Source of the DNA: Deltaproteobacteria bacterium
GTDB taxonomy: Bacteria > Desulfobacterota > DSM-4660 > Desulfatiglandales > B25-G16
Assembly: GCA_018400255.1 (NCBI GenBank)
Contig: JAGYMO010000333.1
Location: 1-25,544, forward strand
Length of the DNA stretch: 25,544 bases
Reading direction: 5' to 3'
Shown here: positions 7,206 to 14,199 of the stretch, one piece after another
How positions within the stretch are numbered: the stretch's first letter is position 1
How the letters are laid out: each line of letters starts with the position of its first letter
The notes under the pieces: model-generated
Seen by the model: the letters and a program-made list of their open reading frames with translations, nothing else
The model's database searches: none
What the model was told of the DNA's origin: nothing
Translations under genes and position numbers: made by a program

Positions 7206-9299
7206 TTATTCTGCACACGGAAATTGTATAGTGAAGGTAGTACCTTTATCTACCTCACTTTCTACATCAATTGTCCCGCTATAATCGCTTATAATCCTGT
7301 AGCTGATACTCATGCCAAGTCCAGTCCCCTGACCTACCTTCCTGGTAGTAAAAAAGGGTTCAAAAATTTTATCCATTACCTCTTCACCAATGCCTTTGCC
7401 CGTATCAGATACCCTTACCACAATGTTTTTGTCTTCAGGGAAAGATTCAATCCTGAGCAGCCTCCTCCATTTTTTTTCTCCCAATCTCATACCCTTGTCA
7501 TCCATGGCATACATGGCATTCGTAACCAGGTTTATAAAAACCTGCTCTAGTCGGTTATGATCAGCCATAATGTACGGTAAATTGGGGTTTAGATCTAATT
7601 GAACCTCTATCTGATGAACCCTCAACTGCTGGCCCATTACCTTAAAAACATCCTTAATTGGTTCGTTTATATTTACCCTTGTCCTTGTAACATCGGATTG
7701 TCTCGCAAAATCTCTCATATGCTTAATTATCTTGGCCGCCCTATCAACATGACTTCCAATCTCCTCCGCCATGTCCTTTAGCTGGTCTTTAGAGATCTCC
7801 TCGTTTCTCCCTATCTTTTTTAAGAAGAAATCGCTTGCAATCTGGATAACATTTAAGGGCTGGGTCAATTCATGGGCCATGCCGGAGGCCAAGGTTCCGA
7901 GTGTTGCAAGCTTGCTTGCCTGCACTAACTGGGCCTCTTTTTCAACATTTTCACTAATATCCGTCGTAGTTGCTATCAGGCTATCTTTTCCTAAATGAAT
8001 TGAATGACATGCAACAATATTTACATAAAAGGGCTCGCCATTTTTCCTGACATGCCTTCTTTTAGGATAAAAATCGCATTGATTGTTAGTAAGCTTTCTA
8101 AGTCCCTCTTCGAGTTCCTTGTCCCTCTCAAATAATAGGTCGAAAAATGTCCTTTTTGTTAATTCATCTTTTGTCTGTTGATAACAATCCAGAGCGGTCG
8201 CATTGACATCTAAAATTTTAAATGTTTTCCAGTCCATAATAAAGAAGGGGTTAGGGGCGCTATCAAAAAGGGTTTTATATTTCTCTTCAGATCTTTTAAG
8301 CTCCTCGTTTACGTTTATAAGTTCTGTGGTCCTTTCCTTTACCCTTGCCTCCAGTTCATCATGGGCCTTTTGCAATGCCTCCTGCGATTCTTTACGTTCC
8401 GTAATATCCCAGAGTGTCTGAATTGATCCTGTTATATCTCCTCCGGCCCCTCTCAAAGGAGCTGCTGTGAACAAAAGCCATCTGGGTTTTCCTCCTATTT
8501 GAGGAAAAAACTGCTCAGCCTGGTATGCCCCTTCAATTAAGGCCGATTTTTTCCATTCATCGCCGTAATATTTCCTTAGTTCATCCTCGCCCATTTGATC
8601 GACAATAACGTCGGCCATGAGGGGTCTTTTCTTCTGTCTAAAAGGCACCCAATGCTTATCAGTACCAACGATTTCATCTGCCTTATAGCCGGTTAATTTT
8701 TCACATGCAATATTCCAGTGTGTTACTATGTGATTTTTGTTAATAACAAATGTAGGCAATGTAGATCCTTGAACAATCTGCGATAAGGCCCTCTCTCTCT
8801 CGACAAGTTCTTTTTCTACGGTCTGTAAATGATCTGTTCTTTCCTCTACAATTTTTGAAAGGTGCTTCGAGAAAAGATCAAATTCCCTTTGTACTTTTTT
8901 AGGCTCAGTCTCATATTTTTTTAATTTTTCCTTAACCTTTACGTTTGCCTCTTCTATTTGAAGAAAATCCCATACGGACATAGCCTCAAAATGGTCGATG
9001 AGCCTTACATCTCTTGGTTTAGTTGCCTTTAGTTGCTCAAGTACTCTATTATCTCCTGTGAGTTCAATAATTAAATCAAGCACTTCTATAGTATAGAGGT
9101 CCCTGAAGTCACTTGTTGTAAATATTCCCTTTGATTTAGCAAAAACAAGGCCTTCAGCATTTTCTCTGATATCAGCTACACCAAGAATATTGAGTTTTTT
9201 GGGGGCCAGATATCTACCCTTGACTGTTTCAAGAAAGGCCTTGCAAACCCTGCCTCCACCAACAATAGCCATATTAGAATTTGGTAAAATATCTTCCAT
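7206..9299 (-). CDS. Rossmann-like-PAS-PAS-histidine kinase
   Basis: A 697-residue soluble sensor kinase. Residues 9-115 resemble a nucleotide-binding Rossmann fold: strand plus glycine loop AIVGGGRVCKAF, second strand NILGVADI ending in an acidic residue, then LDLIIELTG. Next come a coiled coil (117-172), PAS 1 (175-303, ending WDITERKE), a coiled coil (305-340), PAS 2 (341-452, ending TTDISE), the H box SGMAHELTQPLN with H476, and a HATPase (N box INLVTNAMYAMDD with N590/N594, G1 DTGKGIG 632-638, FEPFFTTR, G2 GQGTGLG 656-662). No transmembrane helix is present, so signals are cytosolic, perhaps redox or a dinucleotide through the N-terminal domain. There is no cognate DNA-binding regulator nearby. 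It is 45 bases from the next kinase gene. Confidence 0.9.
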   Translation of the reverse strand: MEDILPNSNMAIVGGGRVCKAFLETVKGRYLAPKKLNILGVADIRENAEGLVFAKSKGIFTTSDFRDLYTIEVLDLIIELTGDNRVLEQLKATKPRDVRLIDHFEAMSVWDFLQIEEANVKVKEKLKKYETEPKKVQREFDLFSKHLSKIVEERTDHLQTVEKELVERERALSQIVQGSTLPTFVINKNHIVTHWNIACEKLTGYKADEIVGTDKHWVPFRQKKRPLMADVIVDQMGEDELRKYYGDEWKKSALIEGAYQAEQFFPQIGGKPRWLLFTAAPLRGAGGDITGSIQTLWDITERKESQEALQKAHDELEARVKERTTELINVNEELKRSEEKYKTLFDSAPNPFFIMDWKTFKILDVNATALDCYQQTKDELTKRTFFDLLFERDKELEEGLRKLTNNQCDFYPKRRHVRKNGEPFYVNIVACHSIHLGKDSLIATTTDISENVEKEAQLVQASKLATLGTLASGMAHELTQPLNVIQIASDFFLKKIGRNEEISKDQLKDMAEEIGSHVDRAAKIIKHMRDFARQSDVTRTRVNINEPIKDVFKVMGQQLRVHQIEVQLDLNPNLPYIMADHNRLEQVFINLVTNAMYAMDDKGMRLGEKKWRRLLRIESFPEDKNIVVRVSDTGKGIGEEVMDKIFEPFFTTRKVGQGTGLGMSISYRIISDYSGTIDVESEVDKGTTFTIQFPCAE

Positions 9300-9423
9300 T
9301 AGAGATTAACCCAAAAAATTTTGCTGTGTTAATGGTCAGCTATGTTTTGTCCTGGATGCTTAGATTAAACACTCGACGTTTTTGCTAAAATTTTCTACTC
9401 TTCTAGAATAGTGCAGAAGAAAA

Positions 9424-9870
9424 TCAGTAATATATTATTTTGTCTGCCTCTAACATTAATCTGCAGCTTTCATGTAAATCAATTGGCTCAACAAAATCCT
9501 CTATGTTTGTTTTATCTGATATTTCTTTTGCAAATCCATCAAGAACATGAAATGTACCGCATGAAACTATTGAAATTCCCATTTTATCTTTCTCAAAACG
9601 GGCTAATTGCTCTAAATTGTCCGGTAGCTTTTCTGCCTTGAGCCCTTCAAATTGGGACGCAGTTAATTTTTTAACCTCATCTGACATGGTAAAGGTTGAA
9701 AGTACGCCTTTTTTTGCCAGTTCCATGCCATAAGGTCCATACATTATAGTCACATTTTTCACCTTATAGTACCTTCTTGATACCCATGCCAGGGTATATG
9801 CTGCAAAATGATTATATTGTTTTTCAGGCCCTGTGTTTATGATAATTAGAATGTTATTTTCAGCTGCCAT
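9424..9870 (-). CDS. DsrE-like family protein
   Basis: A 148-residue soluble protein with the DsrE/DsrF-like alternating strand-helix layout: ILIIINTGPEK at the N-terminus, a helix FAAYTLAWVSRRY, a second strand VTIMYGPYGM, and a strand with a candidate active Cys, ISIVSCGTF (C104). The tail holds another Cys (C136) in LHESCRLMLEADKIIYY, where an ending strand such as KIIYY is common in the family. DsrE-type proteins commonly carry or transfer sulfur or bind small ligands. A strong ribosome site (AAGGAGG) precedes the ATG. It is the first gene of the leftward signalling cluster, 124 bases before the PAS kinase. Its substrate cannot be read from the sequence, and it is not clearly one of the sulfur-oxidation DsrEFH trio because no DsrF or DsrH is adjacent. 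Confidence 0.75.
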   Translation of the reverse strand: MAAENNILIIINTGPEKQYNHFAAYTLAWVSRRYYKVKNVTIMYGPYGMELAKKGVLSTFTMSDEVKKLTASQFEGLKAEKLPDNLEQLARFEKDKMGISIVSCGTFHVLDGFAKEISDKTNIEDFVEPIDLHESCRLMLEADKIIYY

Positions 9871-10285
9871 ATTTCTGCCTCCTTTTTCTTCAGATCAATT
9901 ATGTTAACCTATTACAGCTTTTTTAACCCATATATTTTAGCAAAAGGTGAAATGAGATTTAAAAGTAAAAAAATGGACTTTATTGAACCCCTTTTGTGGC
10001 TATTTATGAAAATGGAAACATCGTGTCTTTGCCCCGACCGCAGAAAACCACGGCTTTAGCCGTGGATGGATGCGCCTATAGTCGGGATGTCGCACCACTA
10101 AGCCCGCCGTTCGCGAAGCGAATCGGCGAAACCAAGTGGTTTCACGGGCTTGCCCGCGGGGCTCCACTATCTGATTTTGGTTGTTTTTGCGGGTAAACAA
10201 TTCAGCCGGATCGGTTAAAGAACAAAGATTGTTGAAATTGCCTTTAGTTAAAATGCTTTATCAGCCTAATTCCTGGAAATAAGTA
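9871..10285. other. Intergenic region carrying the structured repeat
   Basis: This 415-base stretch separates two minus-strand genes (DsrE-like and corA). Bases 9871-10031 are AT-rich and probably hold the promoter of the DsrE-like gene, though no clean -35/-10 pair was found. Bases 10032-10170 are GC-rich and full of inverted repeats (own entry). Bases 10171-10285 are again AT-rich without recognisable content. Two overlapping open frames of 66 codons on opposite strands fall in the GC-rich block and are not considered genes. Confidence 0.7.
10032..10170. repeat. GC-rich dispersed palindromic element (IS200/IS605- or REP-like, non-coding)
   Basis: The block begins with a 43-base segment (10032-10074) found again at 25502-25544 with 41 of 43 bases identical and in the same orientation. 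That segment contains a perfect hairpin, CCACGGCT / AGCCGTGG (10048-10065). Further inside are a stem CGCCGTTCGC / GCGAA-T-CGGCG (10105-10128, one bulged base), AAGCCCG with CGGGCTT (10100-10106 and 10145-10151), ACCACT with AGTGGT (10094-10099 and 10135-10140), and the palindrome CCCGCGGG (10153-10160). Such hairpins resemble the ends of IS200/IS605 or REP/RAYT elements. No transposase is present here, so it would be a non-autonomous or remnant copy. The right boundary is estimated from base composition. Confidence 0.7.
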
Positions 10286-11350
10286 TCAGAGCCATTTTTT
10301 CCTTCTAAAATATATTGCTAATATGACGGGGATTGCAATAAATGCGGCCCATAGCGTTGGGTAGGCCCATTTCCATTTAAGTTCCGGCATGTATTCGAAA
10401 TTCATACCATAAATACCAGCTATAAATGTTAGCGGTATAAAAATAGAAGCAAAAATGGTTAAGATTTTCATGACTTGGTTCATTTTATTGCTTGTTATAG
10501 ATAAATAGATATCCAGCAATGCAGAGAGCATATCCCTGTCTGACTCAATCGCATCTGTAATACTTAATATATGGTCATATATATCTCTGAAATATATATG
10601 GGTTTTTTCTTTGATTAATGTAGATTCACTTCTCAAAATTGCTGTTAGAAGCTCCCTTAGTGGCGAAATGGATCTCTTTATGTTTATCAATTCCCGCTTG
10701 ACCCTTTGAATGGAGGCAAGTGTCTTCGGGGTTGGATCGTTAAGCAGCTCCTTTTCAAGAGAGTCAAGAATGTCGTCAAGGGAGTCTAAAAGGAAAAAAT
10801 TTTGGTCAACTATCGTATCTATAATTGCGTATGTTAAATAATCTGACCCCTCGTTTCTAAATCTTCCTTTGCTATTTTGTAGCCTTTGTCTCAATGGAAG
10901 AAATAGGTCATCCTGTTTTTCTTTGAATGTTAACACCAAATTGTTAAGAACCAAGATGCTTACCTGCTCATAATTAACCTTAAATTCTTCATTTTCTAGG
11001 GATAAGCTCTTTAAGACAATATAAAGGTGGTCGTCATATTCTTCGAATTTAGGTCTTTGATGGGTATTCAGTATATCTTCGAGTACAAGTGGATGGATGC
11101 TGAAAAGCCTGCCAACAGATTCTATTATGTTGACATTTTTTAACCCTTCTATATTAACCCAGGTTACCGTATCTTTCTCTGTGAACCCTAAGGTTTGGTC
11201 TATTGACTGGATTTGCTGCTCCTGGATTTTCTCTTTATTATAATCGATAACTGATATTCTTGATTCCTCTTCCAGGGTATTGCCTACATGAACTAGGGAA
11301 CCCGGGGGCATTCCAGCCTTTTCAGAAATAGTGCTTAAAGAATCAGACAT
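10286..11350 (-). CDS. corA: CorA-family divalent metal transporter
   Basis: A 354-residue protein with the CorA plan: a large cytosolic N-terminal domain, a long helical stalk (about residues 180-290), then two C-terminal membrane helices. The hallmark pore motif YGMN (GMN at 315-317) ends the first helix (IFASIFIPLTFIAGI), and the second helix (AFIAIPVILAIYF) is followed by the basic tail RRKKWL. The periplasmic loop after GMN reads FEYMPELKWKWAYP, and its MPEL matches many Mg2+-type CorA proteins. It exports or imports Mg2+, Co2+ or Ni2+ in the family; specificity is not resolved here. It stands alone on the minus strand, 99 bases from the restriction-like gene and downstream of it. Confidence 0.95.
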   Translation of the reverse strand: MSDSLSTISEKAGMPPGSLVHVGNTLEEESRISVIDYNKEKIQEQQIQSIDQTLGFTEKDTVTWVNIEGLKNVNIIESVGRLFSIHPLVLEDILNTHQRPKFEEYDDHLYIVLKSLSLENEEFKVNYEQVSILVLNNLVLTFKEKQDDLFLPLRQRLQNSKGRFRNEGSDYLTYAIIDTIVDQNFFLLDSLDDILDSLEKELLNDPTPKTLASIQRVKRELINIKRSISPLRELLTAILRSESTLIKEKTHIYFRDIYDHILSITDAIESDRDMLSALLDIYLSITSNKMNQVMKILTIFASIFIPLTFIAGIYGMNFEYMPELKWKWAYPTLWAAFIAIPVILAIYFRRKKWL

Positions 11351-11449
11351 TAGTTATTACCCTTGTATAGTTAATGAATAAAAGGTATCCAACACCGGAT
11401 TGCAATTGAGGCAAAAAAGCTGTTACTTGCTCTCTTGCGGTGTAAGGAA

Positions 11450-12052
11450 TTATTTATTTAGCCGTCTTATTTCATCCCTTATTTCATCCACAACCTCGAT
11501 ATTTAAAATCTCCTGCCCGTTTCCAAGCTTGGATGAAAAAATAGAGAAGATTTTGCCGCCATGTTGGCGGGTAAATTCCTTTTGGGTTTCGGCCAGTGGA
11601 TTATTTTCCTTAAACGTTTGAAATGACTGAAAGCCTTGATTGACTGGTTTTATCTGTATTCCTATATAATTTCCCTTTACTGCAATAAAGAAATCAATAT
11701 TGTATAGGCTACCCCAGTCATCAGGGGCCGGCTCTATCTTAACTCCGAGTTCTTTTTCAAGGTGCTCATAAACATTTCTGATTTCCGTCATATAGCTATC
11801 AAAAGCCCTGTCAATAACAAGCTGTGTAATGTAATCTACGCAATCCTTTTCCGTGATCTCCGTTATATCAGTTTGATTGGCTCCAGTGATTTTAATATAA
11901 AGTCTTTTACCAAGTGCTTCAATATGTTCTTTAGAACTTACTTTTGTAAAGTAGTAGTCACGCCATTCATCAATGGTCTTTGGTGCGCATTCCCGTATTT
12001 TTTCGGAAGTCGGACCAACATTTTGCTTGAAGCTAGCTCGAAAAGGTTCCAT
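11450..12052 (-). CDS. MjaI-like type II restriction endonuclease
   Basis: A 200-residue protein that I recognise as the MjaI restriction endonuclease family (members cut CTAG). Landmarks are NVGPTSEKIRECAPKTIDEWRDYYF (residues 11-35, with N-V-G-P-T-S), LGKRLYIKITGANQ (47-60), and a candidate PD-(D/E)xK active site: D120 in LYNIDFFI and Q133-I-K135 in GIQIKP, where Gln takes the usual acidic position. The N-terminus seems about ten residues shorter than I recall for relatives; an in-frame stop lies seven codons upstream of this ATG. No DNA methyltransferase gene is visible in the window, so host protection would have to come from elsewhere, or the enzyme may be inactive or solitary. Family recall is from memory and not checked by search. 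Confidence 0.72.
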   Translation of the reverse strand: MEPFRASFKQNVGPTSEKIRECAPKTIDEWRDYYFTKVSSKEHIEALGKRLYIKITGANQTDITEITEKDCVDYITQLVIDRAFDSYMTEIRNVYEHLEKELGVKIEPAPDDWGSLYNIDFFIAVKGNYIGIQIKPVNQGFQSFQTFKENNPLAETQKEFTRQHGGKIFSIFSSKLGNGQEILNIEVVDEIRDEIRRLNK

Positions 12053-12062
12053 CTCTTTTTTA

Positions 12063-12185
12063 TCAATAACCTAGTATGTATTTTAAACGTTTTATTACCT
12101 GCCGGTTTTTATAATCTCTGTGCTTATTTAGGGCCATCATTGCTTTGCCAGGGTTCTTGTAATTCCATTTGCCTGATGATTCCAT
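12063..12185 (-). CDS. Possible small basic protein or gene remnant upstream of the restriction gene
   Basis: A 40-codon frame (starting MESSGKWNYKNPGK, ending KRLKYILGY) lies 10 bases upstream of the MjaI-like gene on the same strand. It is rich in Lys, Arg, Asn and Tyr. A purine-rich AAGGGAAG stands shortly before its ATG. The same frame stays open upstream for about 35 further codons without another start. It resembles no family I know. It could be a small accessory protein translated together with the endonuclease, the decayed end of a former partner gene, or chance coding. Confidence is low. Confidence 0.3.
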   Translation of the reverse strand: MESSGKWNYKNPGKAMMALNKHRDYKNRQVIKRLKYILGY

Positions 12186-12240
12186 GGTACTTCCCTTATT
12201 GTCTCCTTCGGGGAATGGGAGAAAACCCCTCGCCAACTCA

Positions 12241-12264
12241 GTGCCTGTGTGCCTTTGTGCCTCT
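12241..12264. repeat. Three tandem 8-base units (GTGCCTNT)
   Basis: The units GTGCCTGT, GTGCCTTT and GTGCCTCT stand head to tail between the restriction-like gene region and the end of the oxidoreductase-acetyltransferase gene. Read on the minus strand this gives AGGCAC-spaced repeats of a kind often seen between genes in this group of bacteria. Function unknown. Confidence 0.6.
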
Positions 12265-12274
12265 GACCCTCAAG

Positions 12275-12293
12275 CTATCCCTTTCAGGGATAG
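12275..12293 (-). terminator. Short hairpin after the oxidoreductase-acetyltransferase gene (weak terminator candidate)
   Basis: A perfect 8-base stem CTATCCCT / AGGGATAG with a 3-base loop begins 14 bases after the stop of the gene ending at 12307. There is no T run after it on the minus strand, so it may be an mRNA 3' end stabiliser rather than an intrinsic terminator. Confidence 0.35.
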
Positions 12294-12306
12294 TAGTTGA
12301 CTTATC

Positions 12307-13923
12307 CTAATCCGTGTCCCGTTCCAACCCCTTAGAGGTTTTTCTATATCTTTTTCCACAGGCTGTGCATATGAGATTATCTTCCAGTGTCTCCCCACAT
12401 TCGCAGACCCATCCGATTGGCCTTGCGGGGTTTCCCGCAACTAAGGCATGATCGTGGATATTTTTTGTAACAACTGATCCAGCGCCAATCAGGCAATAAC
12501 GGCCAAGAGATATACCGCAGATAATGGTTGCGTTTGCGCCAATGGTAGCACCCTTTTTTACTAAGGTACCCCTAAGCTGATCCATCTTTCTGATCTCTGC
12601 CCTGGGGTTATATACATTGGTGAAAACCATTGATGGCCCACAGAAAACCCCGTCCTCAAGGGTTACGCCTTTATAAATACTAACGTTGTTTTGCACCTTG
12701 CAGCTCTTTCCAATGGTAACATCAGGGCCTATAACCACATTCTGGCCAATGTTACTCTTCTCTCCGATTCTTGAGCCGGAAAGAATATGAGAAAAATGCC
12801 AGATTTTTACCCCTTCCTGTATTGAAACATCTTCGTCCACTATGCTAGTAGGATGTATAAAATACCTTTTTTTGGCATCCGGCACTATATGTTTTTCTGA
12901 TACTTCTTCAATATTTACTAACCTGCCGTTTTCTTCAAGTGAAAACTGGCTTGCATTAAGCACCTCAAGCACGCTCAATCCTTCAGCTCCATCTGTGATG
13001 GGGTTTTCGCCATTTTTAATACAGTTTAAAAAATGCGCGCACTCTTCCCTTAAAGGCTCTTTTTCTTCTACGGCTACAAGCTCAGGCTCTGATTTAGTGG
13101 GTATCGGCTTTTTACCAATCCATTCTATTTTATGGGCAAACAGGAGCAGCTTAGATTCCCATGGCTGGGTATCATCAAAGACGGCCATTTTTTTATCACC
13201 AACAACCACGAGCCTTTGTTCTTTGATGGGATGAAGCCAGCTTACAAAAACATGTGCCTTTAGGCCAGAGGGAAAATTTAAATGGGTGAGGGTAACATCC
13301 GCAATCCTTTGGTGAAGATAATTTCCCCCTGCGGTCATAATGGTCTCTGGCCTCTCTCCCGCAATAGACAGTATCATGGAGATATCATGGGGGGCAAAGG
13401 ACCAAAGTATATTTTCCTCTCTTCTAATCTTTCCTAAATTTAACCTGTTCGAGTAGATATAATTAATCCTGCCAAGTTCTCCCTGGCCTACAAGCTCTTT
13501 TAAGCGTACAAAGGCGGGGTGGTAATGCATTAAGTGACCAACAATAATAATCTTGTTATTTTTTTTTGCTAAAAATACAAGCTCTTCACCCTCTTGACTA
13601 TGAAGGGCCATTGGCTTTTCAATAAAAACATGCTTTCCAGCAAGCAGTGCCTCTCGAGCCATTGTAAAATGTGTTTCTGCTGGTGTGGCAATAACTACAC
13701 CCTCTATATCCTGCCTGGACAAAATATCATTCAATGCGAGGCATGTTTGTATGCCCGGGTATTGCTCCTGAAAATGGCCCAGCAGTATTTCATCTTTATC
13801 GCAAAGACATTTTAGTGCCCCTAAATTATAGAAATTTCTTATAAGATTTTTCCCCCAATAACCTGAACCAATAACCGCTACAGAAGGTTGGACGCTCAAT
13901 TTATTTGAATTAATAGTATCCAT
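12307..13923 (-). CDS. Fused Gfo/Idh/MocA oxidoreductase and left-handed-beta-helix acetyltransferase (WbpB-WbpD-like)
   Basis: A 538-residue two-domain enzyme. Residues 13-340 are an NAD-dependent Gfo/Idh/MocA oxidoreductase: glycine motif VIGSGYWGKNL (18-28), EKP at 102-104 and the catalytic-region HD in FAPHDISM (179-180). Residues 355-505 are a hexapeptide-repeat acetyltransferase (IHPTSIVDEDVSI, VVIGPDVTIGKSC, ATIGANATIICGISLGRYCLIGAGSVV, AGNPARPIGWV). A CxC...CxxC zinc-ribbon-like tail follows (C507, C509, C519, C522). The two activities correspond to WbpB (UDP-GlcNAcA 3-dehydrogenation) and WbpD (acetylation of the 3-amino group) on the way to UDP-2,3-diacetamido uronates; the aminotransferase between them (WbpE) is not in the window. 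It is divergent from the exopolysaccharide genes, with AAGGAA before the ATG. Exact substrate is inferred. Confidence 0.87.
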   Translation of the reverse strand: MDTINSNKLSVQPSVAVIGSGYWGKNLIRNFYNLGALKCLCDKDEILLGHFQEQYPGIQTCLALNDILSRQDIEGVVIATPAETHFTMAREALLAGKHVFIEKPMALHSQEGEELVFLAKKNNKIIIVGHLMHYHPAFVRLKELVGQGELGRINYIYSNRLNLGKIRREENILWSFAPHDISMILSIAGERPETIMTAGGNYLHQRIADVTLTHLNFPSGLKAHVFVSWLHPIKEQRLVVVGDKKMAVFDDTQPWESKLLLFAHKIEWIGKKPIPTKSEPELVAVEEKEPLREECAHFLNCIKNGENPITDGAEGLSVLEVLNASQFSLEENGRLVNIEEVSEKHIVPDAKKRYFIHPTSIVDEDVSIQEGVKIWHFSHILSGSRIGEKSNIGQNVVIGPDVTIGKSCKVQNNVSIYKGVTLEDGVFCGPSMVFTNVYNPRAEIRKMDQLRGTLVKKGATIGANATIICGISLGRYCLIGAGSVVTKNIHDHALVAGNPARPIGWVCECGETLEDNLICTACGKRYRKTSKGLERDTD

Positions 13924-14199
13924 GGCAATATATTCCTTATGATAACATGTTTAATTTTGATAAAAATTTTTAGCCGATACAATTGATTATTAAATGTCCA
14001 GATATTTGTCCATATTTATTTTTGTTGACTTTTTTTTCTGTATATGAAAGTAATTTATGTTAATTTATCAATCTCAGAAAAAAATGTCAAAAACACATTT
14101 TACAAATAAAGTGTAAGGGCTCAATTAATCAATATAAACAATAACATGATAGGCGGTTGGTAAATTCTATTAGCCAGGCTTAAAAGGGGGATATGCGTT
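13924..14199. promoter_or_regulatory. Divergent intergenic region between the sugar-nucleotide and exopolysaccharide genes
   Basis: A 276-base, strongly AT-rich gap between two divergently transcribed genes, so it should hold both promoters. A TTGACT (14025-14030) is a possible -35 but lacks a well spaced -10. The hexamer TGTCCA occurs twice, 12 bases apart (13995-14000 and 14007-14012), a layout a regulator could bind on one face of the helix. AAGGGGG (14184-14190 region) precedes the ATG at 14200. Nothing else is recognisable. Confidence 0.4.

Noticed and set aside
9996..10200. Two overlapping 66-codon open frames on opposite strands
   Set aside because: Both lie in the GC-rich palindromic repeat, translate to Arg/Pro/Trp-rich sequence typical of such elements, and have no ribosome site or family resemblance.
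14157..14166. TTGGTAAATT at 14157 and its inverted copy at 23041
   Set aside because: A 10-base AT-rich match in inverted orientation is expected many times by chance in 25 kb.
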